A stretch of 5,285 nt of DNA from Patescibacteria group bacterium (GTDB lineage Bacteria; Patescibacteria; UBA1384; XYA2-FULL-43-10; 1-14-0-10-43-13): assembly GCA_023484645.1 (NCBI GenBank), contig JAMCZZ010000003.1:1-5285 (forward strand). Reading direction: 5' to 3'. Below the pieces are notes generated by a model. The model made no database searches. It was not told the origin of the DNA and saw only the letters and a program-made list of their open reading frames with translations. The first letter of the stretch is position 1, and each line of letters starts with the position of its first letter. This document shows, piece after piece, positions 1 to 5,285 of this stretch. A program made the translations under genes and the position numbers.

Positions 1-1851
1 AAAGTTGGAAAGCCGTTGAACCAATACATTGAATCAGATGTGGTTTTTGAACTAGAAGTAACCCCAAACAGAGGAGATTGTTTATCTCACATTGGAGTCG
101 CTAGAGAAATAGCATCATTATTAAATAAAACAATTTCTCGTTCGCCTATCTCTCTTGATATGAACTCCACCAACATCAAGGAGAAGTTATCTGTTAAAAT
201 TCTGAATAAAAAAAATTGTTCGCAATATATGGCCAGAATGATCGAGGGGGTTAAAGTTGAATCTTCACCCAAGTGGCTGCAAGACAGGCTAATTGCCATT
301 GGACTTAAACCGATAAATAATATTGTCGATGCGACAAACTATATAATGTACGACCTGGGGCAGCCGCTCCATGCATTTGATGCGAGTACAATTGAGGGCA
401 AAGAAATTATAGTAAGAAAAAGTATGATAAATGAATCAATTGTAACTTTGGATGGGGTAGAAAGAAAAGTCTCTGACAGTATTCTAATAACCGACAAAAG
501 TAAACCACTAGCAATTGCTGGTGTGATGGGCGGCAAGAACTCCGAAGTATCGGAAAATACCACATCAATCGTAATTGAATCGGCAGAATTTGATCGTAAG
601 CATATCCGAAAAGCAATAAAAACTTTGGGCTTAAACACTGAGGCGAGTTATAGATTTGAAAGAGGAATAGATTCAGGCAGTGTAGAATACGCATTAAACA
701 AAGCTGCGAAGATGGTAAAAGAAATGGCAGGCGGTAATATCCTTTCAGGGGTAGCGAGAGACGGCGAAAGGCCCGAAAACGCTAGTCTTATAATTCCTTA
801 CGACAAAATAAACAACTTCATAGGGTTAACGCTGTCTGATTCAGAGATAAATCGAATTTTAAACAGCTTAAGTTTTGATATTAAAAACAATGTCTGCGTT
901 GTTCCTCTTTGGCGTCATGACATTGGAATATGGCAAGATTTAGCTGAGGAAGTTGCGCGAATATATGGGTACAGTAGAATCGAGCCATTGTCCCTTTTGG
1001 AAACTAAGCCACCCAAGAAATCAGAATATTATCACAAAGAAGCATTGAAAGACGTGTTAGTTGATTCAGGGTTCACCGAAGTTGTTAATTATCCATATCT
1101 GTCTGAATTGGACATTAAATCTGTAAAATTAAATACTAAAAATCTTCTAGAAATAGCCAATCCAATTCAGCCAGAGAATAAGTACTTGAGGAATTCTCTA
1201 GTACCAGGGTTATTAAAATCTATAGCTAAGAATTCATCATTTGATCCAATTCTGTTGTTTGAAACCGGTAAGACGTTTTCTAAAAAGGCAGAGACTGATA
1301 ATCTGGGAATTGTTGCGTCGGGAAAAGGCGCAAAAGAACTAATAGAAAATGTGATCGATAATATTTGTAGCAAGTTTAAAATCGCCAGAAGCAATCTCCT
1401 TATAGATGAGTTATCGCAAGATAATTTACTGAAGTTCAAGATAAGAAAATTAAGTGTATTTGTCATTGAGGTAAATTTAGACAAAATAATGCAATCAAAA
1501 ATGAGAGTTAATGATGCAGCCCTTAGTCTTAAAATTAGTGGTAAAAAAGTTAATTACAGGCCAATTTCTAAATTTCCAGCTGTAACAAGAGACTTAGCGT
1601 TTATTCTGGATAAAAATTTAAAGTCAAACAATATTGAAAGTGTGATCCAAGAAACGTCAGAGTTAATTAATAGAGTAGAATTGTTTGATGAATTTGCCTC
1701 GGATAGATTTGGAGTCAATAAAAAAAATATAGCTTATCATATATACTTGCAGCATCCAGAGAAAACCATGACAGACAAAGAGGCTGATCAAATCATAAAA
1801 AGTGTGATAAAAAATATTGAAAGTAAATTTAAGGCAAAATTAAGAAGTTAA
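1..1851 (+). CDS. pheT: Phenylalanyl-tRNA synthetase beta subunit, 3' part (5' end outside window)
   Basis: This is the beta chain of the alpha2-beta2 PheRS, which attaches phenylalanine to tRNA-Phe in the cytoplasm. The beta chain supplies the editing site that removes mischarged tyrosine, and tRNA contacts. The frame is open from base 1 to the TAA at 1849-1851, so the TTG at 16 is not the true start. Counting residues from base 1: the family signature VTPNRGDCLSHIGVAR lies at 20-35; the B3/B4 editing domain at about 75-245, with GQPLHAFD (His124) and IESAEFD (Glu193), the positions of the known editing His and Glu; the B5 domain at about 263-330, ending EEVARIYGY; the catalytic-like domain at about 335-515; and the FDX-ACB anticodon-binding domain at about 516-616 (KFPAVTRDLAFI). 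About 616 residues are present. A full protein of about 760 is expected if the usual N-terminal EMAP-like tRNA-binding domain exists upstream. The stretch between B5 and FDX-ACB looks some tens of residues shorter than in E. coli. pheS is probably just upstream, outside the window. Confidence 0.97.
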   Translation, partial: KVGKPLNQYIESDVVFELEVTPNRGDCLSHIGVAREIASLLNKTISRSPISLDMNSTNIKEKLSVKILNKKNCSQYMARMIEGVKVESSPKWLQDRLIAIGLKPINNIVDATNYIMYDLGQPLHAFDASTIEGKEIIVRKSMINESIVTLDGVERKVSDSILITDKSKPLAIAGVMGGKNSEVSENTTSIVIESAEFDRKHIRKAIKTLGLNTEASYRFERGIDSGSVEYALNKAAKMVKEMAGGNILSGVARDGERPENASLIIPYDKINNFIGLTLSDSEINRILNSLSFDIKNNVCVVPLWRHDIGIWQDLAEEVARIYGYSRIEPLSLLETKPPKKSEYYHKEALKDVLVDSGFTEVVNYPYLSELDIKSVKLNTKNLLEIANPIQPENKYLRNSLVPGLLKSIAKNSSFDPILLFETGKTFSKKAETDNLGIVASGKGAKELIENVIDNICSKFKIARSNLLIDELSQDNLLKFKIRKLSVFVIEVNLDKIMQSKMRVNDAALSLKISGKKVNYRPISKFPAVTRDLAFILDKNLKSNNIESVIQETSELINRVELFDEFASDRFGVNKKNIAYHIYLQHPEKTMTDKEADQIIKSVIKNIESKFKAKLRS

Positions 1852-1873
1852 ATAATAGTCAAAAGGCGGAAGA

Positions 1874-3154
1874 ATGGAAAGAACACTCATATCGAAAATT
1901 AAAGAAGGCTCAGAACTAATTGAGCTTAAAGGTCGTGTTTTAAATTTAAGAAAACTTGGCAATATTTCTTTCATCTTATTACAGGACTATACAGGACAAA
2001 TTCAAATTGTCTTTGAAAAAACAAAAGAGATAAAAATCGGCGATTTAATTGCGGTTAAGGGCAAGGTTGTAAAAGATAATCGGGCTAAAACTGGGTTTGA
2101 AATTCATGGAGAAGAAATAGAAGTAATATCCTCAAGTCTTGAAGATCTATCTTTCGACATTTCAAAGAAGGATTTAAAATTGCAACTCTCGAACTTACTC
2201 GATTTTCGTACCACTTCTTTACGTCATCCAAAAGTTCAGGCTATTTTTAAACTTTACGATATTCTCCTTGAAGAATATGAAATAGTAATGCGCGAGGAAG
2301 GTTTTACTGAAGTTAAAACCCCCAAAATTATTGAAACTGCCTCAGAAGGCGGAGCAAATTTCTTTAAGATTAAATACTTCGAAAAAGAAGCCTTTTTAGC
2401 TCAAAGCCCCCAACTCTACAAGCAAATTTTAACCGGTGTCTTTGAAAGAGTTTTTGAGATTGGCACAATTTTTAGAGCTGAACCACATTTTACAACAAGG
2501 CACATAAACGAGTTTACTGGTTTAGACGCTGAGATGGGAATGATTAACAGTTTTCATGATGTTACATCAATGCTTAATAAAGTATTTATTAAAATATTTA
2601 AAGGCATAAGAGAAAAGGGACAAAAATATTTAGACCTTTATGAAGTTGAGCTGTCCTCCGTGCCTGAAAAGATTCCTCATATCAAACTAACGGAAATTAA
2701 GAAGATTATAAAAGATAAATATAACTATTCTGTGCCAGCAGAGACTGATATTGATCCCGAAGGCGAGAGATTAGCTAGCCGTTATGCAAAAGAAGAATTT
2801 GATTCTGACTTTCTGTTCATTACTCATTACCCATGGAAGGAAAAACCGTTTTATACAATGCCAAATAAAGAAAACCCAGAAGAGACGCTTGGTTTCGATC
2901 TAATTTTCAAGGGAGTTGAAGTTGCAACTGGTAGCCAAAGAATTCACAAATATGAAGAACTGATCGAGAATATGAAGAAAAAAGGCGTTAATCCAAAAGG
3001 ACTTGAATTTTACTTAGAAACATTTAAGTTTTCAATGCCGCCTCACGGTGGTTGGGGACTGGGCTCAGAAAGAATTATTCAGCTGATATTAAATCTAGGA
3101 AGCGTCAAAGAAGCTGTTTTATTTCCACGCGATGTCAAAAGATTAAGACCATAA
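1874..3154 (+). CDS. aspS: Aspartyl-tRNA synthetase, archaeal/eukaryotic-like type (possibly tRNA-Asp/Asn non-discriminating)
   Basis: This class IIb synthetase charges tRNA-Asp with aspartate in the cytoplasm. At 426 residues it matches archaeal-type AspRS (about 430) rather than classical bacterial AspRS (about 590), and no GAD insertion is present. The OB-fold anticodon-binding domain covers about residues 15-85. Class II motif 1 ends near TPKII (149-153). QSPQLYKQ is at 178-185. Motif 2 starts FRAEPHFTTRH at 200 and runs into EFTGLDAEMG. EVATGSQR is at 349-356, and motif 3 is GGWGLGSERI (392-401). The C-terminus FPRDVKRLRP is typical of AspRS; AsnRS normally ends with a different PFPR-type motif. 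The ATG at 1874 follows the pheT stop by 22 bases. The purine-rich AAAAGGCGGAAG (1861-1872) is at best a weak SD. In the OB fold, Lys72 aligns with a residue linked to tRNA-Asp discrimination, while Leu23 sits where discriminating enzymes have Trp and non-discriminating ones His. Specificity for tRNA-Asn therefore cannot be settled here. Confidence 0.95.
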   Translation: MERTLISKIKEGSELIELKGRVLNLRKLGNISFILLQDYTGQIQIVFEKTKEIKIGDLIAVKGKVVKDNRAKTGFEIHGEEIEVISSSLEDLSFDISKKDLKLQLSNLLDFRTTSLRHPKVQAIFKLYDILLEEYEIVMREEGFTEVKTPKIIETASEGGANFFKIKYFEKEAFLAQSPQLYKQILTGVFERVFEIGTIFRAEPHFTTRHINEFTGLDAEMGMINSFHDVTSMLNKVFIKIFKGIREKGQKYLDLYEVELSSVPEKIPHIKLTEIKKIIKDKYNYSVPAETDIDPEGERLASRYAKEEFDSDFLFITHYPWKEKPFYTMPNKENPEETLGFDLIFKGVEVATGSQRIHKYEELIENMKKKGVNPKGLEFYLETFKFSMPPHGGWGLGSERIIQLILNLGSVKEAVLFPRDVKRLRP

Positions 3155-3156
3155 TA

Positions 3157-3885
3157 ATGGCTCTAATTAGATTAAATAAATTTCTCTCGGATCAGGGGAT
3201 ATGCTCACGGCGGGCTGCTGATGAGCATATTTTGGCTGGAAAAGTTTCAGTTAATGGAGAAAAAGCACATATAGGGCAAAAAATTGATCCTGAAATACAA
3301 AAAGTGACTTTTGATAGCGTGGAGATAAATCCAGAAAAAGAAAAATTGGTTTATTATGCTGTCAACAAGCCCAAAGGCGTGGTTTCGACAGCAAATGATG
3401 AAATGAATCGTAAGTCAGTAGTTGATTTAGTGCCCCAGAGCCCTCGAGTTTATCCTATTGGAAGATTGGATAAAGACTCTGAAGGACTAATGATTTTGAC
3501 TAATGATGGAGAGCTAACCAATTTACTTACACACCCCAAAAACAAGCATGAGAAAGAATACGAAGTTGTAGTATCAAGTATTAAGTATCAAGTATTAAGC
3601 ACAAAAGAGGTGGAAAAACAGTTATTAGAGGGCTTGATGATTGAAGGCAAATTAATGAAAGCGGACAGCATTGAGATACACAAAGATCAAAGATCGAAAT
3701 TCTATATTCTGAACGTAGTTCTCCACACTGGCTATAATCGACAGATTAGAAAAATGTGTGCTAAACTTGGTTTAGAGGTGCTAAAACTAGCAAGAACAAG
3801 AATTTCAAGCTTATCACTTAATAACTTAAATATTAAGCCAGGAGAATACAAGATAATAAATAAGTCTGATATTTTATATCTCTGA
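3157..3885 (+). CDS. S4-domain 16S/23S rRNA pseudouridine synthase, RsuA/RluB/RluE/RluF family (closest in pattern to RluF)
   Basis: The enzyme isomerises a specific uridine of ribosomal RNA to pseudouridine. It has 242 residues. The N-terminal S4 RNA-binding domain (about 3-50) contains LNKFLSDQGICSRRAADEHI. The catalytic domain has NKPKGVVST (70-78) and the catalytic Asp105 in GRLDKDSEGLMILTNDGEL. HEKEYEVVV is at 131-139, and GYNRQIRKMCAKLGLEV near the C-terminus. The wording GICSRR, PIGRLDKDS and ARTRI resembles E. coli RluF (23S U2604), but the Lys-rich RluF tail is missing, and RluB- and RsuA-like homologues share much of this, so the target base is undetermined. The start chosen is the ATG at 3157. 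The frame extends back to an ATG at 3052, but that would add 35 non-conserved residues inside aspS, and the S4 domain begins right after 3157. The start lies 2 bases after the aspS stop with no convincing SD, which suggests translational coupling. Residues 140-148 (SSIKYQVLS) are encoded by a 7-base tandem repeat and look like an insertion. Confidence 0.92.
   Translation: MALIRLNKFLSDQGICSRRAADEHILAGKVSVNGEKAHIGQKIDPEIQKVTFDSVEINPEKEKLVYYAVNKPKGVVSTANDEMNRKSVVDLVPQSPRVYPIGRLDKDSEGLMILTNDGELTNLLTHPKNKHEKEYEVVVSSIKYQVLSTKEVEKQLLEGLMIEGKLMKADSIEIHKDQRSKFYILNVVLHTGYNRQIRKMCAKLGLEVLKLARTRISSLSLNNLNIKPGEYKIINKSDILYL
3570..3599 (+). repeat. In-frame heptamer tandem repeat, AGTATYA x4
   Basis: Four consecutive 7-base units alternate AGTATCA and AGTATTA, forming two perfect 14-base copies (3570-3583 and 3584-3597) followed by a further AG. 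The tract is inside the pseudouridine synthase gene and encodes about nine residues between the conserved strand EYEVVV and the helix that begins near KEVEKQLLEG, where relatives normally have a short loop. The C in the third unit matters: an AGTATTA there would turn the CAA codon at 3589 into the stop TAA. Confidence 0.9.
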
Positions 3886-3907
3886 TATCTGACCACTGTA
3901 TTCTGTA
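3880..3907 (+). repeat. Degenerate heptamer-periodic tract (NNCTGWN x4)
   Basis: CTG recurs at 3882, 3889, 3896 and 3903, exactly 7 bases apart, with W (A or T) after each. The last two units overlap a clearer pair, CTGTATT/CTGTATG (3896-3909). The tract begins in the final codons of the pseudouridine synthase gene, supplies its TGA stop (3883-3885) and fills most of the 34-base gap before the next gene. On the minus strand the units read as a CAG-centred heptamer. Confidence 0.65.
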
Positions 3908-3919
3908 TGCTAAAGCATT

Positions 3920-4876
3920 ATGATAATCAAATCTCTTATTATTGCTTCAATGTTTTTAAATCTGCTGGGTTTGCATGGCCCTGCGGATAAATTTGATGCG
4001 GGAGTGATTCGAGATAGATCGAATCCAAGAAAAGAAGTTATTGCTTCTAATAGTTCATTATCTCTTCCTGATATTCTACCTCGTCCCAAAATTAAACCAA
4101 TGGCGCCTAAGGCCAGTGCTAATGCAAGGCACTACATTTTAGCCGATCCAGCTTCGGGGACAATTTTTGCGAAGAATGATGCTGATGCACGCGTTCCAAT
4201 TGCCTCAACTACTAAAATTATGTCGGCGGTGATTGCTTTGGAAAATTATCAGCTCGATGATGTTGCAACGATTTCTTCAGAAGCTTCAACCCAAGTAGGC
4301 GCCGATGCTTTTCTTTTGGCGAATGAAAAAATTACAATCGAAAGCCTTCTTAACTGTATGTTGATAAAATCAGGAAACGATTCTGCCTATGCAATTGCGG
4401 AACACATGAATAATAGTGATGAAGAAGGAATTACAAAATTTATCAATAAGATGAATGAAAAAGCCAAAGAATTGGGCATGAACAATACTGATTACCATGA
4501 TCCCGCCGGTCTAGATGTTACCGGCTATTCATCTGCACATGATTTATATTTGGTTACAAAATACGCTTTAAAATTCCCCAAAATCAGAGAAATTGTTAAG
4601 AAAGATCGCTTTTCAGTAAAAAATATTGATAGTACAATATGGCATGATTTAAAAAATTCCAACCGTTTGGTTGCTGAGTATCATTATCCTGGCGCTATTG
4701 GCGTTAAAACTGGTTTTATGCCAGAAGCCGGACATGTTCTGGTGGGTGCGGCGGAACGAGATGGACATACTTTAATTTCAATTGTTATAAATACTTATGC
4801 CGACACTCCTTCAGCCTCAGCAGATGAATCGAAAAGATTATTGGATTGGGGCTTCTCTAATATTATATGGGAGTAG
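3920..4876 (+). CDS. dacA: D-alanyl-D-alanine carboxypeptidase (peptidase S11, minimal low-molecular-mass PBP)
   Basis: This serine enzyme removes the terminal D-Ala from peptidoglycan pentapeptides outside the cytoplasmic membrane and so limits cross-linking. All three penicillin-binding motifs are present: S96-T-T-K99 with the nucleophile Ser96 (PIASTTKIM), S151-G-N153 (IKSGNDSAYAIAEH) and K263-T-G265 (GVKTGFMPEAGH). HDPAGLD (193-199) and LLDWGFSN near the C-terminus also fit the family. Residues 2-18 form a hydrophobic segment with one lysine, either a signal peptide or an uncleaved anchor; I see no clear cleavage site. A proline-rich linker (about 50-63) leads to the catalytic domain, which starts near residue 70. 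At 318 residues it lacks the C-terminal beta domain and amphipathic anchor of E. coli PBP5 (about 400), so the N-terminus probably provides membrane attachment. ATG 3920 is the first possible start, because an in-frame TAA lies at 3911-3913. No SD is visible, and ATG 3950 would lose half of the hydrophobic segment. The symbol is by family; a dacF- or PBP-like name is equally possible. Confidence 0.93.
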   Translation: MIIKSLIIASMFLNLLGLHGPADKFDAGVIRDRSNPRKEVIASNSSLSLPDILPRPKIKPMAPKASANARHYILADPASGTIFAKNDADARVPIASTTKIMSAVIALENYQLDDVATISSEASTQVGADAFLLANEKITIESLLNCMLIKSGNDSAYAIAEHMNNSDEEGITKFINKMNEKAKELGMNNTDYHDPAGLDVTGYSSAHDLYLVTKYALKFPKIREIVKKDRFSVKNIDSTIWHDLKNSNRLVAEYHYPGAIGVKTGFMPEAGHVLVGAAERDGHTLISIVINTYADTPSASADESKRLLDWGFSNIIWE

Positions 4877-4902
4877 CCGCAACAAGACCTTGTTCCCATA
4901 TA
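4864..4902 (+). repeat. Inverted repeat over the carboxypeptidase stop codon (possible terminator-like structure)
   Basis: TATATGGGA at 4864-4872 is perfectly complementary to TCCCATATA at 4894-4902. Nested inside, AACAAG (4881-4886) pairs with CTTGTT (4889-4894), sharing one base with the outer right arm, so an 8-bp outer stem, a 9-base left bulge and a 6-bp inner hairpin can form together. The structure spans the TAG stop (4874-4876). No T-run follows, so it is not a classical intrinsic terminator; it may act as a 3'-end stabiliser or a weak terminator. It is the only candidate transcript end between the operon and the next gene. Confidence 0.5.
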
Positions 4903-4938
4903 TCTAGAACTAAAAATGTATTAATTTCATATTTTGTG

Positions 4939-4944
4939 TATAAT
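4939..4944 (+). promoter_or_regulatory. Candidate -10 box (TATAAT) for the downstream gene
   Basis: A consensus TATAAT lies in a very AT-rich spacer, 55 bases before the ATG at 4999, and would give a transcript start near 4950-4952. At the expected 16-18 base spacing no good -35 hexamer is seen (atgtat or tgtatt), and TG is shifted by one base from a proper extended -10. The upstream spacer from 4903 holds nothing else I recognise. The call rests on the perfect hexamer, the position and the need for a promoter after the operon. Confidence 0.5.
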
Positions 4945-4946
4945 AT

Positions 4947-4967
4947 ATTGTGAGAGACACAATCTCA
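4947..4967 (+). promoter_or_regulatory. Overlapping inverted repeats at the predicted transcript start (operator or leader hairpin)
   Basis: Two mutually exclusive pairings exist. ATTGTG (4947-4952) pairs with CACAAT (4958-4963) around a 5-base centre, and TGAGA (4951-4955) pairs with TCTCA (4963-4967) around a 7-base loop. The first straddles the predicted start site, as an operator would. The second would be a hairpin at the very 5' end of the mRNA. Both are short enough that chance cannot be excluded. Confidence 0.35.
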
Positions 4968-4987
4968 TGTTTTTGAGTATAGAGATT

Positions 4988-4993
4988 AAGGAG
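4988..4993 (+). promoter_or_regulatory. Strong Shine-Dalgarno site, AAGGAG
   Basis: AAGGAG stands 5 bases before the ATG at 4999 and decides that start. An in-frame TAA at 4987-4989 rules out any earlier one. It contrasts with the weak or absent SD sites of the three upstream gene starts visible in the window. Confidence 0.8.
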
Positions 4994-4998
4994 TAATT

Positions 4999-5285
4999 AT
5001 GAATAGCAGGAGGGTAATGGAATTAGAAAGGAAAATTATGCAAGTTCAAATGTCCACCCGTACTCTTTTTAAGCAATTTACTCCAATCCATGATTGGCTG
5101 CGTTTACATTTAAGGCTTTATTACATTTGGTCTCTTAAACCATATTCAAGAATAGTGCATTGGGTAATTCTTTTCTTGTATATCCTATCGCTTCCATTTA
5201 CTTTCTCTGGTTATTTTTCCCCAAACAGTGTTCCAAAAGCAGGAGCAACTACTTACGACTTTCCAAGGTGGGAGTGGGCTAATCC
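4999..5285 (+). CDS. Unrecognised membrane-anchored or exported protein, N-terminal part (3' end outside window)
   Basis: The frame from ATG 4999 stays open to the right edge, giving 95 complete codons. I do not recognise the family. Residues 1-50 are basic and aromatic (TPIHDWLRLHLRLYYIWSL is within this part), followed by one hydrophobic segment at about 52-68 (IVHWVILFLYILSLPFTF). After it comes a polar stretch with Gly, Ser, Pro and Trp (NSVPKAGATTYDFPRWEW). A cytoplasmic basic region followed by one membrane span and an exported remainder is the simplest topology. I associate this pattern with large surface proteins of CPR bacteria, but that is an impression, not a domain match. A second in-frame ATG at 5017 has its own SD. 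It has its own promoter candidate and strong SD, so it is probably transcribed separately from the operon upstream. Confidence 0.75.
   Translation, partial: MNSRRVMELERKIMQVQMSTRTLFKQFTPIHDWLRLHLRLYYIWSLKPYSRIVHWVILFLYILSLPFTFSGYFSPNSVPKAGATTYDFPRWEWAN
5008..5013 (+). promoter_or_regulatory. Second, internal Shine-Dalgarno site AGGAGG before in-frame ATG 5017
   Basis: A perfect AGGAGG within codons 4-5 of the gene precedes an in-frame ATG at 5017 by only 3 bases, closer than is usually efficient. Initiation there would drop six residues (MNSRRV) and leave the membrane segment intact. It may be an alternative start or only the Arg-Arg codons AGG AGG. Confidence 0.4.

Noticed and set aside
16..18. 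TTG as the start of pheT
   Set aside because: The frame is open to base 1 and the conserved PheT sequence begins right after it. The true start lies upstream, outside the window.
208..215. A8 runs in pheT (208-215 and 1720-1727) as programmed slippage sites
   Set aside because: The zero frame continues intact through both with conserved protein on either side, so they look like AAA/AAT codons in an AT-rich genome.
87..638. Minus-strand open frames (87-299, 339-638 and 407-694)
   Set aside because: They lie antisense within the well-conserved pheT, resemble no known proteins and overlap one another. The same holds for 1167-1484.
3052..3156. Longer N-terminus for the pseudouridine synthase, overlapping the aspS end
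   Set aside because: The 35 extra residues overlap the conserved motif 3 of AspRS in another frame and show no family similarity. The S4 domain starts right after ATG 3157.
3886..3919. Separate promoter or terminator between the pseudouridine synthase gene and dacA
   Set aside because: The 34-base gap has no stem followed by a T-run and no convincing -35/-10 pair. The heptamer pattern explains most of it.
1..5285. CRISPR array, insertion sequence, tRNA/rRNA gene, riboswitch or defence system
   Set aside because: No spaced direct repeats, transposase motifs, terminal inverted repeats, tRNA-like folds or known aptamer patterns were seen. The longest gene-free stretch is 122 bases.

Overview
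The window is AT-rich, gene-dense bacterial chromosome. It holds four genes on the + strand packed into one apparent operon (1-4876), then a 122-base spacer and the start of a fifth + strand gene that runs off the right edge. The best guess for the source is a Patescibacteria/CPR-type bacterium. This rests on the archaeal-type AspRS, the stripped-down domain layouts, the tight gene packing with few Shine-Dalgarno (SD) sites inside the operon, and two short heptamer-repeat tracts of a kind I associate with such genomes. It is an inference from style, not a database match. The standard genetic code fits: TAA, TGA and TAG are all used as stops.

Layout: 1-1851 is the 3' part of pheT (phenylalanyl-tRNA synthetase beta chain; the 5' end lies outside the window). 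1874-3154 is a complete aspartyl-tRNA synthetase of the archaeal/eukaryotic-like type without the bacterial GAD insertion. 3157-3885 is an S4-domain pseudouridine synthase of the RsuA/RluB/RluE/RluF family; it starts 2 bases after the aspS stop and carries a 7-base tandem repeat in its reading frame. 3920-4876 is a minimal D-alanyl-D-alanine carboxypeptidase (peptidase S11) with an N-terminal hydrophobic segment. 4877-4998 is a spacer with a stem-loop over the preceding stop codon, a TATAAT box, overlapping small inverted repeats and a strong SD. 4999-5285 is the N-terminal part of an unrecognised protein with one predicted membrane segment.

The first three genes belong to translation: charging of tRNA-Phe and tRNA-Asp, and rRNA modification. 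The fourth trims peptidoglycan stem peptides. The spacing (22, 2 and 34 bases) suggests co-transcription and probable translational coupling at the aspS/pseudouridine-synthase junction. The fifth gene appears to be a separate transcription unit.

I see no mobile element, CRISPR array, RNA gene or defence system. The least ordinary signals are the two 7-base-periodic tracts 0.3 kb apart, the mixed tRNA-discrimination residues in AspRS, and the structured leader with two possible start sites of the last gene.
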